Shown: positions 7,358 through 16,442, numbered from the stretch's first letter. The stretch: 64,000 bases of DNA from Xenorhabdus doucetiae (GCF_000968195.1 NZ_FO704550.1:3720001-3784000), one strand, 5' to 3'. A program made the numbers and translations. The notes: a model not told the origin generated them from the letters alone.

Positions 7358-8701
7358 TTATTGACCGGCGATACTCATTTCCGGCAGCAACACCGAACCA
7401 CACTGAATATTGCTGCGTGTTTCGATATCATTGCCGATTGTCACCATATTTGCCCACATCTCTTTCAAATTACCTGCAATGGTGATCTCACTGACCGGAT
7501 ATTGGATCTCGCCATTCTCGACCCAAAAACCGGATGCGCCGCGGGAATAATCCCCTGTCACCGCACTAACGCCCTGCCCCATTAACTCGGTAACGAGCAA
7601 GCCGGTACCCATTTCACGCAGCAGGCCGGCAAAATCCAGCCCCTGCCCGGCAATGCGCCAGTTATGAATGCCGCCTGCATGACCGGTGTTCACCATGCCC
7701 AACTTACGGGCAGAATAGGAAGTCAGCAGCCAAGTCTGCAAAATCCCTTCTTTAACAATGTCACGTGAGGTGGTACGCACACCTTCGCTGTCAAAAGGCG
7801 TTGAAGCCAATCCACGCAGCAAATGAGGCTGTTCTTCAATCGTCAGCCATGAAGGCAAAATCGGTTGGCCCAGACTATCCAGCAAGAAAGATGATTTACG
7901 ATAAATGCTGCTACCACTGATTGCACCCACCAAATGACCGAACAACCCTGTCGCCACTTCTGCCGAAAAAATAACCGGCGCTTTCATCGTGGGTAATTTA
8001 CGCGCGCCCAAACGGGAAAGTGTACGGCGGGCGCACTCCTGCCCCACCCACTCCGGTGATTGCAGCTCATCAAAATGGCGACCGAGGGTATAGGCATAAT
8101 CGCGTTCCATATTGCCATCTTGCTCGGCAATGACACAGCTCGACATAGAATGTCGGCTTGAACAGTAGCTTTGCAGCATGCCATGACTGTTACCAAATAC
8201 CCGAATACCATAATGGCTGTTGAAACTGCCGCCTTCCGTATTGGTAATGCGCTCATCTGCCTGCAACGATGCCTGTTCCGCACGGGCTGCCAACTCAATG
8301 GCCTTATCGGCATCCAGATCAGCGGGGTGGAAAAGATCTAACTCCGGGGCTTCAAACGCCAATAATTCTTTATCGGCTGGGCCGGCATAAGGATCGGGGG
8401 AGGTATAACGCGCAATATCAATGGCAGCCTGTACCGTGCGGGCAATCGCCTCTGGGCTAAGGTCTGTTGAGGAAGCGCTGCCTTTGCGCTGCTGGTGATA
8501 AACCGTGATCCCCAGTGCGCCATCGCTGTTAAACTCAACATTTTCGACTTCACTAAAACGGGTGCTGACACTAATTCCCGTCGTTTTATTGACGGCGACT
8601 TCCGCCGCATCACAACCGGCTTTTGCTAATTCCAGAGCATGGGCAACCGCATCTTCCAGTTGCTTACGCTGCTGTGCGATTTGTTGATTGGTAACTATCA
8701 T
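7358..8701 (-). CDS. pmbA: Metalloprotease subunit PmbA (TldE)
   Basis: 447 aa (E. coli 450). It is the non-zinc-binding partner of TldD in the TldD/TldE peptidase that degrades unfolded peptides such as CcdA and matures microcin B17. No HExxxH is present, as expected for this subunit; glycine-rich family blocks such as NTGHAGGIHNWRIAGQ and GDYSRGASGFWVENG are visible. Its partner tldD is in this window at 16581-18026. It is divergent from darP, as pmbA and yjgA are in E. coli. Confidence 0.96.
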   Translation of the reverse strand: MIVTNQQIAQQRKQLEDAVAHALELAKAGCDAAEVAVNKTTGISVSTRFSEVENVEFNSDGALGITVYHQQRKGSASSTDLSPEAIARTVQAAIDIARYTSPDPYAGPADKELLAFEAPELDLFHPADLDADKAIELAARAEQASLQADERITNTEGGSFNSHYGIRVFGNSHGMLQSYCSSRHSMSSCVIAEQDGNMERDYAYTLGRHFDELQSPEWVGQECARRTLSRLGARKLPTMKAPVIFSAEVATGLFGHLVGAISGSSIYRKSSFLLDSLGQPILPSWLTIEEQPHLLRGLASTPFDSEGVRTTSRDIVKEGILQTWLLTSYSARKLGMVNTGHAGGIHNWRIAGQGLDFAGLLREMGTGLLVTELMGQGVSAVTGDYSRGASGFWVENGEIQYPVSEITIAGNLKEMWANMVTIGNDIETRSNIQCGSVLLPEMSIAGQ

Positions 8702-8899
8702 TAATTAACCGTAATCCAATGAATTAAAGGGAGAATTCGTCAGAAAAAATGCCTGCTTCCGGTTCGCGATACGAATGCCGGGTGGTAATCAGACAATTTT
8801 CCCAGTTACAATACACAATATTAGGATGTTAACACCCACCGGACGATAGGTCATGCTGCAAAACGTACCTTATCCGGCCTTTTTAGAAGGAAAACAATT

Positions 8900-9436
8900 A
8901 TGGCAAAGCAGCCTGAAGATTGGCTCGACAATTATCCTGCTGAAGAGGAAGAAGAAGAGATAATTTGGGTCAGTAAAAGTGAAATCAAGCGGGATGCGGA
9001 AATACTGAAAAAGTTGGGCACGGAGCTGGTTGAACTCAGTAAAGGCCAACTGGAGCGCATTCCACTGGATGAAGATTTGCTGGCCGCCATTGAGCTGGCA
9101 CAGAAAATCAAACGGGAAGGACGCCGCCGCCAGTTACAGTTAATCGGTAAATTGTTGCGTGCCCGCGATCCTGAGCCGATCACCACGGCATTGGATAAAC
9201 TGAAAAACCGTCACAACCAGCAAGTCATTATTTTGCATAAACTGGAAGAGCTACGTGACAAACTGATCGAAAGTGATGACGCCTTTGAAGAAGTCCTCGC
9301 ACTGTATCCACATACTGATCGCCAGCAACTTCGTGCATTGGTGCGTAATGCTAAAAAGGAGAAGGCAACCAATAAGCCGCCTAAATCCTACCGTCAGATT
9401 TTCCAATATCTGAAAGAACTCTCGGAATCCGCTTAA
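8900..9436 (+). CDS. darP: Ribosome biogenesis factor DarP (YjgA)
   Basis: 178 aa, the family length (about 180). DarP (DUF615) associates with late 50S assembly intermediates. The N-terminus is very acidic (EEEEEEI); the helical core WVSKSEIKRDAEILKKLG and the C-terminal YRQIFQYLKEL are family hallmarks. ATG at 8900 follows AGAAGGAAAA. It is divergent from pmbA with 198 bp between and has its own terminator. Confidence 0.96.
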   Translation: MAKQPEDWLDNYPAEEEEEEIIWVSKSEIKRDAEILKKLGTELVELSKGQLERIPLDEDLLAAIELAQKIKREGRRRQLQLIGKLLRARDPEPITTALDKLKNRHNQQVIILHKLEELRDKLIESDDAFEEVLALYPHTDRQQLRALVRNAKKEKATNKPPKSYRQIFQYLKELSESA

Positions 9437-9445
9437 TCCTCCATC

Positions 9446-9478
9446 ACCGCCAATTCATTAAGAACTGGCGGTTATTTT
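9446..9478 (+). terminator. darP terminator
   Basis: ACCGCCAATTC (9446-9456) and GAACTGGCGGT (9462-9472) form an 11-bp stem with one mismatch and a 5-nt loop, followed by TATTTT. Confidence 0.8.
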
Positions 9479-9618
9479 CCTCCTTCTCTTTCATGACATT
9501 AACCGGATTAAGTTAATGATATTGGTTAAATATTATGGATTTGTAACAAAAATCAGATAACCTTATTTTCATTCTATTTCCCGACATTCACTCAGCCTTT
9601 ATCTAAAGGATATTTCAC

Positions 9619-10572
9619 ATGCCATTAGTTGTTATTCCTGATGATTATCAACGTGCCACAAAACAAATTCAGGCTTTACATCAAAACAGTGACTTTGACG
9701 TCGTTTGCCTCGGTGCCCTCGACCGTGATGCCAAAGCAGAAGAATATTTGTCCAAAGCTGATGCCCTCATATTGATCCGCGAAAGAACCCTGATTGATGA
9801 GAAATTTTTGGCTAAAACGCCCAATCTAAAGCTCATCAGCCAGACAGGAAGGGTGGCTTACAATATCGATCTGGCATTGTGCAAACAACGGGGCATCGCG
9901 GTTGTTGAAGGTACGGGTTCACCGGTTTCGGCAGCAGAATTAACCTGGTTGTTAATTCAAAGCGCAATACGGCGGTTTGCACCTTCTGTCGCAATGATGA
10001 AAAAAGGGCACTGGCAAACTGAATTTGGCGATACCGTCGCGGGCAAAACCCTTGGCATCGTCGGTTATGGCAAGATAGGCCAACGGGTTGCCAAGTACGC
10101 ACAAGCCTTTGATATGAAAGTGCAGGTTTGGGGTTCAGACCGTGCCAAAAATCAAGCCCGCCAGGAAGGGTTAATGGTTCCCGACTCCCGTGCAGCATTT
10201 TTCCAGACTTCGGATGTCATCACCCTGCACCAACGATTAGTCAAAGAAACCGCAGGTGGTATTACGTTTTCTGATTTAACCAACATGAAACCCAGCGCAC
10301 TCTTGGTCAATACTGCCCGCTCAGGGTTGATAGAAGCCGGAGCACTGGAAAAAGCCCTTGATTTAGGCACGCCGGGTTTTGCCGCATTGGATGTTTTTGA
10401 TATTGAGCCAATCTGGGATAGCAATCACCCTTTATTAAAACGCAATAACGTACTTTGCAGCCCGCATATTGGTTACGTCACAAAAAGCAGTTATGACCTG
10501 TATTTTGCCAGCGCGTTTGAAAATATTGAGAGATATTTTTCTGGCGATGAGAGCCATGTGATTAATAAATAG
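9619..10572 (+). CDS. D-2-hydroxyacid dehydrogenase family protein
   Basis: 317 aa. NAD(P)-binding Rossmann motif in GIVGYGKIGQRVAKYA, and the catalytic set of the family: Arg234 (NTARSG), Glu263 (FDIEP) and His283 (SPHIGY). The likely reaction is reduction of a 2-keto acid to a D-2-hydroxy acid, or the reverse; the substrate is not evident. ATG at 9619 follows AAAGGA. It is isolated between darP and a stretch of hairpins at 10650-10703, so a single-gene unit is likely. Confidence 0.88.
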   Translation: MPLVVIPDDYQRATKQIQALHQNSDFDVVCLGALDRDAKAEEYLSKADALILIRERTLIDEKFLAKTPNLKLISQTGRVAYNIDLALCKQRGIAVVEGTGSPVSAAELTWLLIQSAIRRFAPSVAMMKKGHWQTEFGDTVAGKTLGIVGYGKIGQRVAKYAQAFDMKVQVWGSDRAKNQARQEGLMVPDSRAAFFQTSDVITLHQRLVKETAGGITFSDLTNMKPSALLVNTARSGLIEAGALEKALDLGTPGFAALDVFDIEPIWDSNHPLLKRNNVLCSPHIGYVTKSSYDLYFASAFENIERYFSGDESHVINK

Positions 10573-10649
10573 AAATGGTGGCTAAATTCAATAGTACTCG
10601 ATTCACTCCATTGGGAGAAATTCAGCGTGCCAGCATGATTTTATTAATA

Positions 10650-10703
10650 CCCGCTCAAATTGCTCGCGGGTAATGTCACTTGCGGATATTTTTCTTATCC
10701 GCA
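10650..10703. other. Two hairpins downstream of the dehydrogenase gene
   Basis: The first pairs CCCGC with GCGGG near 10650-10672. The second is a perfect 8-bp stem, TGCGGATA (10681-10688) with TATCCGCA (10696-10703), around a T-rich 7-nt loop. They may serve as transcript ends for the dehydrogenase gene. Confidence 0.5.
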
Positions 10704-10712
10704 GATGATGAC

Positions 10713-10825
10713 TAAAGCCCTATTCAAATCAATGCCTTTATCTTTCTTCCTACCTATTGACCTCAAGTTAACTTGAGGTTTTATAGTGTGCATCTGACGT
10801 TTCTGTCAATGGGCAAAATTGCCGC
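10713..10825 (+). repeat. Duplicated soxR 5' end and promoter, copy 1 (upstream of bhsA-like gene)
   Basis: Aligns without gaps through at least about 80 bp to 11640-11752, which spans the first codons of soxR (antisense), its SoxR box and the doxX promoter. Shared blocks include AAATCAATGC, TTTATCTTT and the whole box. In this copy the CAT of the soxR start is changed to TCC, so it is a promoter-bearing remnant of soxR rather than a gene. Confidence 0.75.
10757..10787 (+). promoter_or_regulatory. SoxR-dependent promoter of the BhsA-like gene
   Basis: The perfect palindrome CCTCAAGTTAACTTGAGG (10761-10778) matches the enteric SoxR operator. It lies between TTGACC (-35, 10757-10762) and TATAGT (-10, 10782-10787) with a 19-bp spacer, the over-long spacing that SoxR/MerR-type activators correct by twisting DNA. 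It drives the gene at 10867. Confidence 0.9.
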
Positions 10826-10866
10826 ACAGCTTTTTCATAAATTGAAAACAACCATAGGATCACACG

Positions 10867-11118
10867 ATGAAAACTTCAAAATATATTGCTGTCTTATTCG
10901 CATTAACGGCTATTTCATTTGGTTCATCAGCCGCGACTGAGGTTAAATCCGCTGTCGGAGAAAAGGTTGGAATTATTTCCGTAACAGGTGCAGAAACCCT
11001 GGATACACTCACTGATAAATTATCCCAAAAAGCGGAGGAAGCTGGAGCCAAATATTTCCGTATTATTTCGGTTGTTGGTCAGAATAATTTAAATGGAACT
11101 GCCGAAATATATAGATAA
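10867..11118 (+). CDS. YdgH/BhsA/McbA-like (DUF1471) secreted stress protein
   Basis: 83 aa. Signal peptide at residues 1-22 (KYIAVLFALTAISFGSSA, cleavage before ATEV), then one DUF1471 domain ending in GAKYFRIISVVGQNNLNGT. Enteric homologues (BhsA, McbA, YhcN) are small periplasmic or outer-membrane proteins induced by oxidative, acid or metal stress. Here the SoxR promoter directly upstream predicts induction by redox-cycling compounds. ATG at 10867 follows ATAGGATCAC. Confidence 0.88.
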   Translation: MKTSKYIAVLFALTAISFGSSAATEVKSAVGEKVGIISVTGAETLDTLTDKLSQKAEEAGAKYFRIISVVGQNNLNGTAEIYR

Positions 11119-11215
11119 CTGATCGCGTTCCATACAAAAAGGGGCATTATTCTATAGTGGTGATGGGTTATGGCTGTCGTACCAAGACAGTACTCATTAA
11201 ACTATATCTGGTTTT

Positions 11216-11677
11216 TTAGCCTTTTTTCAACAGAATAGCCCCTGTTCCTTTTTCTCCCAAAACATCATTCGGATTGCGTAATGGGCAGTCAGTCAGTGAA
11301 AGGCAGCCACAGCCGATGCAGCTATTTAAGTGGTTGCGCAGTTTAGTCAGTGTATTAATGCGCTTATCCAGCCTGTCCCGCCATTGCGAAGAGATTATCT
11401 GCCACTGTTCCGCCGTTAAATTACTGTTGGGCGGGAATTGACCTAAAACTTCCTGAATCTCTTTAAGTGGAATACCGGTACTTTGTGCGACTTTGATAAT
11501 GGCCAGATAGCGCAGAACCACGGAAGGAAAACGGCGTTGATTGCCGTGGCTGCGTGAACTTTTGATCAGCCCCTTAGCTTCATAAAAATGAATCGCTGAA
11601 ACGGCAATGCCACTTCGTTTTGAGACTTCGCCGATCGTCAAAGCCCGATTGAAATCAATGCTTTTATCTTTTGTCAT
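11216..11677 (-). CDS. soxR: Redox-sensitive transcriptional activator SoxR
   Basis: 153 aa from ATG at 11677 (the frame extends to 11692, but that start lies inside the SoxR box). MerR family: HTH at about residues 13-35 (LTIGEVSKRSG), dimerisation helix, and the [2Fe-2S] ligands Cys120, Cys123, Cys125 and Cys131 in SCIGCGCLSLTDC, followed by the conserved PLRNPNDVLGEKGTGA. Oxidation of the cluster activates transcription. It is divergent from the doxX-MFP-RND operon with the SoxR box between. No soxS-like gene is seen in the window, so SoxR probably acts directly on efflux here. Confidence 0.95.
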   Translation of the reverse strand: MTKDKSIDFNRALTIGEVSKRSGIAVSAIHFYEAKGLIKSSRSHGNQRRFPSVVLRYLAIIKVAQSTGIPLKEIQEVLGQFPPNSNLTAEQWQIISSQWRDRLDKRINTLTKLRNHLNSCIGCGCLSLTDCPLRNPNDVLGEKGTGAILLKKG

Positions 11678-11752
11678 CTCTATTGACCTCAAGTTAACTT
11701 GAGGATTTATAGTCCAGAATTGCTGTCTCTGTCAACGCATAAAAAGATCGCT
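11640..11752 (+). repeat. Duplicated soxR 5' end and promoter, copy 2 (the native soxR-doxX interval)
   Basis: This is the presumed parent of the copy at 10713-10825: start codons of soxR on the minus strand, the SoxR box at 11687-11704 and sequence beyond the -10. Confidence 0.75.
11683..11713 (+). promoter_or_regulatory. SoxR-dependent promoter of the doxX-MFP-RND operon
   Basis: The same perfect 18-bp SoxR box (11687-11704) between TTGACC (11683-11688) and TATAGT (11708-11713), spacer 19 bp. It points right, toward doxX, and overlaps the soxR start region, so oxidised SoxR would activate efflux and probably limit its own synthesis. Confidence 0.92.
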
Positions 11753-11811
11753 CTGTCGTTTTTTTGAACCCGAAAGGCAGGGTTGTTTTTATTTAATGAT
11801 CAGGAAAATAG

Positions 11812-12228
11812 ATGATGCAACGTTTTATTGAAAACCTACTTGAGAGCAATGGGTTGTGGCGGGTTGTCCGGTTACTGCTGCTGGTTATTTTCGTCTCTTC
11901 CGGGCTGGCCAAACTTCTCGACTTCGAAGGGAGTCTGGCAGAAATGCGCGCGGCGGGATTGCATCCGGCTTGGCTGTTTAATCTCGTTTCAGCCCTGGTT
12001 TTACTTTCCGGCTCAGTCTTGATCTTATTTGACCGCCTTGTCTGGCTTGGTGCCGGAATACTGTCCGTTTTTCTCATTTTGACCATTGTTATTGTGCATA
12101 CCTTTTGGCTTTTCTCTGGCGCGTACGCCAAAACCTCCCTCTATTTTGCGCTTGAACATACCACGGTGATTGGCGGATTGATGGCGGCTGCGATTGCCAG
12201 CCATTTGAGAAAAAAACAGAAAAGGTAG
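11812..12228 (+). CDS. DoxX family membrane protein, MexG-like
   Basis: 138 aa with four predicted membrane helices (about residues 17-35, 55-75, 80-100 and 110-130), the DoxX fold. DoxX proteins accompany redox enzymes or pumps; MexG of the Pseudomonas mexGHI-opmD pump is a DoxX protein and binds the phenazine pyocyanin. Position as first gene of a SoxR-controlled RND operon is the main argument for the MexG-like role. ATG ATG at 11812/11815 follows a weak ribosome site. The next gene starts 6 bp downstream. Confidence 0.85.
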   Translation: MMQRFIENLLESNGLWRVVRLLLLVIFVSSGLAKLLDFEGSLAEMRAAGLHPAWLFNLVSALVLLSGSVLILFDRLVWLGAGILSVFLILTIVIVHTFWLFSGAYAKTSLYFALEHTTVIGGLMAAAIASHLRKKQKR

Positions 12229-12234
12229 ACGCAG

Positions 12235-13353
12235 ATGATGAGAAAGAAAATGGTTATGGGTTTTGGAACGGTTTTATTGGTGGGAATGGTCGGTTTTTCT
12301 ATTTATCGCGTGAATGGTTCGACATCAGACAGGCAAAATCAGGCCTATCCCCCTGTGATGGTTGCCTTGGCGGAGGTAAAAGAGCGCCATATTCCCAGAA
12401 TCCTCCATGGGGTGGGAGAGCTTGAGGCGGCCCGACAGGTTCATGTCGCGGCAGAGACCGGAGGCCGTATTACGCATATCGCGTTTGCATCAGGGCAGTA
12501 TGTTGAGAAAGGTCAACTCTTGGTCCATCTCAATGATGCGATTGAACAAGCCGAATTAGTGCGATTGCAGGCGCAGTGGAAAAATGCTGACAAGCTTTAT
12601 CAACGCACCCGCCAGTTATTCTCCAGTCATGTTGTTTCCGCCGCACAATGGGATAGTGTACAGGCTGAACGTGATATGGCGCGCGCCGCCATCCGCCAGA
12701 CCGAGGCCTTGATTGCCCAGAAAGCCATTCGTGCGCCATTTTCCGGCACGATAGGTATCCGACAGGTACATGAAGGGCAATATCTGCAAGCGGGTGATCC
12801 CATCGCTAATTTGGTGGATGCCAAGCACCTCAGATTGAATTTTTCATTGGATGAACAGGCCAGTCCTGAACTGAAAGTGGGTCAACAGGTGAATGTGCGG
12901 GTTGATGCATATCAGGATCAAACGTTTCCCGCCAAAATCAGTGCCATTGATCCATTAATTGCTCAATCCCGCATGGTGCAGGTTCAGGCCATACTCAACA
13001 ATCCTGATGGAAAGCTAAAAGCGGGCATGTACGCCAATATTCAGGTTGTGCATCAGGATAAAGCACCGAGCTTAATCCTTCCTGAAACCGCCGTGACCTA
13101 TACCGCCTACGGGAGTACGGTATTTGTCGTCAACCCGCCGTCGTCGGCTAATCAGGTCATGACCGTCAAGCGAGTCCCGGTGGATGTGGGGCAACGTTGG
13201 GAGGGTCTGGTGGAGATCCAAAAAGGGGTGAGTCGGGGAGATCAGGTCGTGACATCAGGGCAATTGAAATTGAATGATGGCACCCCCGTGATCGCTTCTG
13301 CTGATGATACGTTGAAAATAACGCAGTTATCCACGGCGGAGGCAGGGCAATGA
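12235..13353 (+). CDS. RND efflux periplasmic adaptor, MexH-like
   Basis: 372 aa. N-terminal membrane anchor (residues 8-26), then the HlyD-like fold: lipoyl-like part around ETGGRITHIAFASGQYVEKGQLL, a helical hairpin with coiled-coil character at about 100-150, and the beta-barrel and membrane-proximal domains. It links the inner-membrane pump to an outer-membrane channel. It overlaps the pump gene by 4 bp (ATGA). MexH has a similar length. Either ATG at 12235 or 12238 could be used. Confidence 0.92.
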   Translation: MMRKKMVMGFGTVLLVGMVGFSIYRVNGSTSDRQNQAYPPVMVALAEVKERHIPRILHGVGELEAARQVHVAAETGGRITHIAFASGQYVEKGQLLVHLNDAIEQAELVRLQAQWKNADKLYQRTRQLFSSHVVSAAQWDSVQAERDMARAAIRQTEALIAQKAIRAPFSGTIGIRQVHEGQYLQAGDPIANLVDAKHLRLNFSLDEQASPELKVGQQVNVRVDAYQDQTFPAKISAIDPLIAQSRMVQVQAILNNPDGKLKAGMYANIQVVHQDKAPSLILPETAVTYTAYGSTVFVVNPPSSANQVMTVKRVPVDVGQRWEGLVEIQKGVSRGDQVVTSGQLKLNDGTPVIASADDTLKITQLSTAEAGQ

Positions 13354-16300
13354 CATTTACGGATATTTTCGTTCGCCGTCCGGTACTGGCATTGGTCGTC
13401 AGTTCTCTGATCGTTCTGTTCGGGCTATTTGCCCTGAGTCAATTGCCGATCCGACAATATCCCCAGTTGGAGAGTTCAACCCTCACGGTCACCACGGAAT
13501 ATCCGGGTGTTTCTGCGGATATGATCCAAGGATTTGTGACTCAGCCTATTTCACAGGCCGTCTCTTCGGTTGAAGGGGTGGATTATATGTCTTCTTCTTC
13601 GGTGCAAGGTAGAAGCAGCGTGACTATCCGCATGGAGCTTAACCGTGATTCGACCCAAGCGTTGACCCAAGTGATGGCGAAAGTGAATCAGGTCAGGTAC
13701 AAGTTGCCGCAACAGGCTTACGATCCGGTGATTGAACTGTCATCGGGGGAATCAACGGCCGTTGCGTATGTGGGATTTTCCAGCGATTCTTTACCGGTAT
13801 CCGCCGTGACGGATTATCTTTCCAGAGTGGTTGAGCCGATGTTTTCCTCTATCGAAGGGGTATCCAAAGTACAGGTATTTGGTGGCCAACAACTGGCGAT
13901 GCGCTTGTGGCTGGATGCGGATCGCCTTGCCGGACGCGGCATCACGGCGGCAGATGTTGCCGCAGCGGTCAGGCAAAATAACTATCAGGCGGCACCGGGG
14001 AAAGTCAAAGGTGAATATGTCATCTCGAATGTCCGCGTGAATACCGATCTTACCCATGTTGAGGAGTTCCGTGATCTCGTCATTCGTCATGACGGCAATG
14101 GCTTAGTGCGCCTGAAAGATGTCGGAACCATCGAGTTGGGCGCCGCGGCAACAGAAACCAGCGCATTGTTGAATGGCAAGTCCGCCGTTCATTTAGGATT
14201 ATTTTCTACCCCAACGGGTAATCCGCTGATTATTGTTGACGGCATCAAGCGATTATTGCCGGATATCCAGAAAACATTGCCGCCGGGAGTGAAAGTCGAG
14301 TTAGCATTTGAGACTTCACGCTTTATTAAAGCGTCGATTAACGAAGTCGCGCATACCCTTCTGGAAGCGCTGATGATTGTTATTGCGGTGATCTATCTCT
14401 GTCTGGGATCGTTGCGCAGTGTATTGATTCCGATTGTTGCTATCCCATTATCCATGCTGGGTGCGGCAGGGTTAATGCTGGTATTTGGGTTCAGTATTAA
14501 TTTATTGACCCTGCTGGCAATGGTGTTGGCTATCGGCCTTGTCGTCGATGATGCCATTGTGGTGGTGGAAAACGTGCATCGCCATATTGAGGAGGGGAAA
14601 TCGCCGGTGGTGGCCGCGTTAATTGGTGCACGGGAAGTCGCCGGGCCGGTCATTGCCATGACGATGACGCTGGCTGCGGTTTACGCGCCGATTGGGTTGA
14701 TGTCCGGCCTGACCGGGGCGCTATTTAAAGAATTTGCCCTGACGTTGGCGGGAGCGGTGGTTGTCTCTGGCATTGTTGCTTTGACGTTATCTCCGGTAAT
14801 GAGTTCTTTTCTCTTGCAGTCAAAACAGCAGGAAAGCCGGATGGCTCAGGCAGCCGGATCATTTTTCGATGGTCTGGCCCATTATTACTCGCTTGCCCTT
14901 GATGTTTCCCTGAGACACCGATGGGTGACCGGCGGCTTTGCGTTGCTGGTTTGTTTCAGTCTTCCTTTACTCTATCAACAAGCCAAACAAGAGCTGGCAC
15001 CAACGGAAGATCAAGCGGGTGTTCTGGCCGCGATAAAATCGCCCCAACATGCCAATCTGGATTATGTAGAGCGGTTTGCTCATAAATTGGAGCGCGTGTT
15101 TAACGAGATCCCGGAATCGGTTGGAACGTGGATCATTAATGGCACTGACGGGCCATCGTCGAGCTTTGGCGGCGTGAGTTTATCCGGATGGGAGGAACGC
15201 AAGCGGACAGCTTCGGAAATTCAGCGCCAGTTACAATCGGCCGTCGGTGCAGTAGAAGGAAACAGTATTTTTATTTTCCAGCTTCCGCCTTTACCCGGCT
15301 CCACGGGCGGCTTGCCAATACAAATGGTCTTGCGCAGTCCACTGGGGTATCCCGTGTTGTATCAGACAATGGAAGAGATCAAACAACGGGCACGCCAAAG
15401 TGGGTTATTTGCCGTTGTAGACAGTGATCTTGATTATAACAATCCGGTGGTACAGGTGCAGGTTGATCGCGCTAAAGCCAATAGTCTGGGCATTCGGATG
15501 CAGGACATTGGCGAATCACTGACTGTGCTGGTGGGAGAAAACTATATCAACCGGTTTGGTATGGAAGGGCGCTCGTATGATGTCATCCCGCAAAGTCTGC
15601 GCAGTCAGCGGTTAACACCGGAAGCGTTGGCACGTCACTTTATACGAAGCGAAAATGTACGAAGCGACAACCAAAGCATGATCCCTCTTTCTAGCGTTGT
15701 TTCTGTTTCGACAAAAATTGAACCCAATAAATTGACCCAGTTCAATCAACAAAATGCAGCCATTTTTCAGGCCATTCCTGCTCAGGGCGTAACGCTGGGG
15801 CAAGCACTCGTTTTCCTTGAAGATATCGCAAACCGTTTACCTGCGGGATTCAGCCATGACTGGCAGTCTGATTCACGTCAGTATCAGCAGGAAGGAAATA
15901 CCCTGATTTTTGCTTTTCTGTCAGCATTGATCATCATTTATCTGGTTCTGGCGGCTCAATATGAAAGCCTGGTTGATCCTTTGATTATTCTGATCACTGT
16001 CCCGCTTTCTATCTGTGGTGCGTTGATCCCATTGGCAATGGGGTATATCACATTAAACATTTATACCCAGATTGGATTAGTGACCCTGATTGGCCTTATC
16101 AGTAAGCATGGCATCCTGATGGTGGAGTTTGCTAATGAATTGCAGGCGATTGAAGGGATAAGCCGCCGCTCTGCCATCTTACAGGCGGCTAAGATTCGCT
16201 TGCGTCCGGTATTGATGACAACCGCCGCCATGGTTATCGGCCTGATCCCGCTGTTATTTGCCAGTGGTGCGGGGGCGAACAGCCGTTTTGGTATTGGCAC

Positions 16301-16430
16301 CGTGATTGTGTCCGGCCTGTTAGTGGGGACCTTCTTTACCTTATTTGTGTTACCGACAATCTATACCTTGTTGGCACGAAATCATTCAGCCAGCGCGACA
16401 ACCGCCAGAAAACAGCAATTAGCGGAATAA
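13350..16430 (+). CDS. RND efflux pump, MexI-like
   Basis: 1026 aa, full length for a hydrophobe/amphiphile exporter. Begins with the family N-terminus FTDIFVRRPVLALVVS; twelve membrane helices flank two large periplasmic loops. The proton-relay aspartates are in TM4 (GLVVDDAIVVVEN), and TM10-11 contain the LIGLISKHGILMVEFAN block. No outer-membrane factor gene follows (tldD is next, on the other strand), unlike mexGHI-opmD, so a TolC-type channel encoded elsewhere is probably used. SoxR control suggests export of redox-active compounds. It contains a 15-bp tandem duplication at 15643-15672. Confidence 0.93.
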   Translation: MTFTDIFVRRPVLALVVSSLIVLFGLFALSQLPIRQYPQLESSTLTVTTEYPGVSADMIQGFVTQPISQAVSSVEGVDYMSSSSVQGRSSVTIRMELNRDSTQALTQVMAKVNQVRYKLPQQAYDPVIELSSGESTAVAYVGFSSDSLPVSAVTDYLSRVVEPMFSSIEGVSKVQVFGGQQLAMRLWLDADRLAGRGITAADVAAAVRQNNYQAAPGKVKGEYVISNVRVNTDLTHVEEFRDLVIRHDGNGLVRLKDVGTIELGAAATETSALLNGKSAVHLGLFSTPTGNPLIIVDGIKRLLPDIQKTLPPGVKVELAFETSRFIKASINEVAHTLLEALMIVIAVIYLCLGSLRSVLIPIVAIPLSMLGAAGLMLVFGFSINLLTLLAMVLAIGLVVDDAIVVVENVHRHIEEGKSPVVAALIGAREVAGPVIAMTMTLAAVYAPIGLMSGLTGALFKEFALTLAGAVVVSGIVALTLSPVMSSFLLQSKQQESRMAQAAGSFFDGLAHYYSLALDVSLRHRWVTGGFALLVCFSLPLLYQQAKQELAPTEDQAGVLAAIKSPQHANLDYVERFAHKLERVFNEIPESVGTWIINGTDGPSSSFGGVSLSGWEERKRTASEIQRQLQSAVGAVEGNSIFIFQLPPLPGSTGGLPIQMVLRSPLGYPVLYQTMEEIKQRARQSGLFAVVDSDLDYNNPVVQVQVDRAKANSLGIRMQDIGESLTVLVGENYINRFGMEGRSYDVIPQSLRSQRLTPEALARHFIRSENVRSDNQSMIPLSSVVSVSTKIEPNKLTQFNQQNAAIFQAIPAQGVTLGQALVFLEDIANRLPAGFSHDWQSDSRQYQQEGNTLIFAFLSALIIIYLVLAAQYESLVDPLIILITVPLSICGALIPLAMGYITLNIYTQIGLVTLIGLISKHGILMVEFANELQAIEGISRRSAILQAAKIRLRPVLMTTAAMVIGLIPLLFASGAGANSRFGIGTVIVSGLLVGTFFTLFVLPTIYTLLARNHSASATTARKQQLAE
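15643..15672 (+). repeat. 15-bp tandem repeat in the RND pump gene
   Basis: TACGAAGCGA starts both units (15643 and 15658); the protein reads IRSEN then VRSDN. Confidence 0.75.
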
Positions 16431-16442
16431 AGAGCCAGAAAC

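Noticed and set aside
9836..10198. 120-codon minus-strand frame
   Set aside because: Antisense to the hydroxyacid dehydrogenase, whose catalytic residues are all present.
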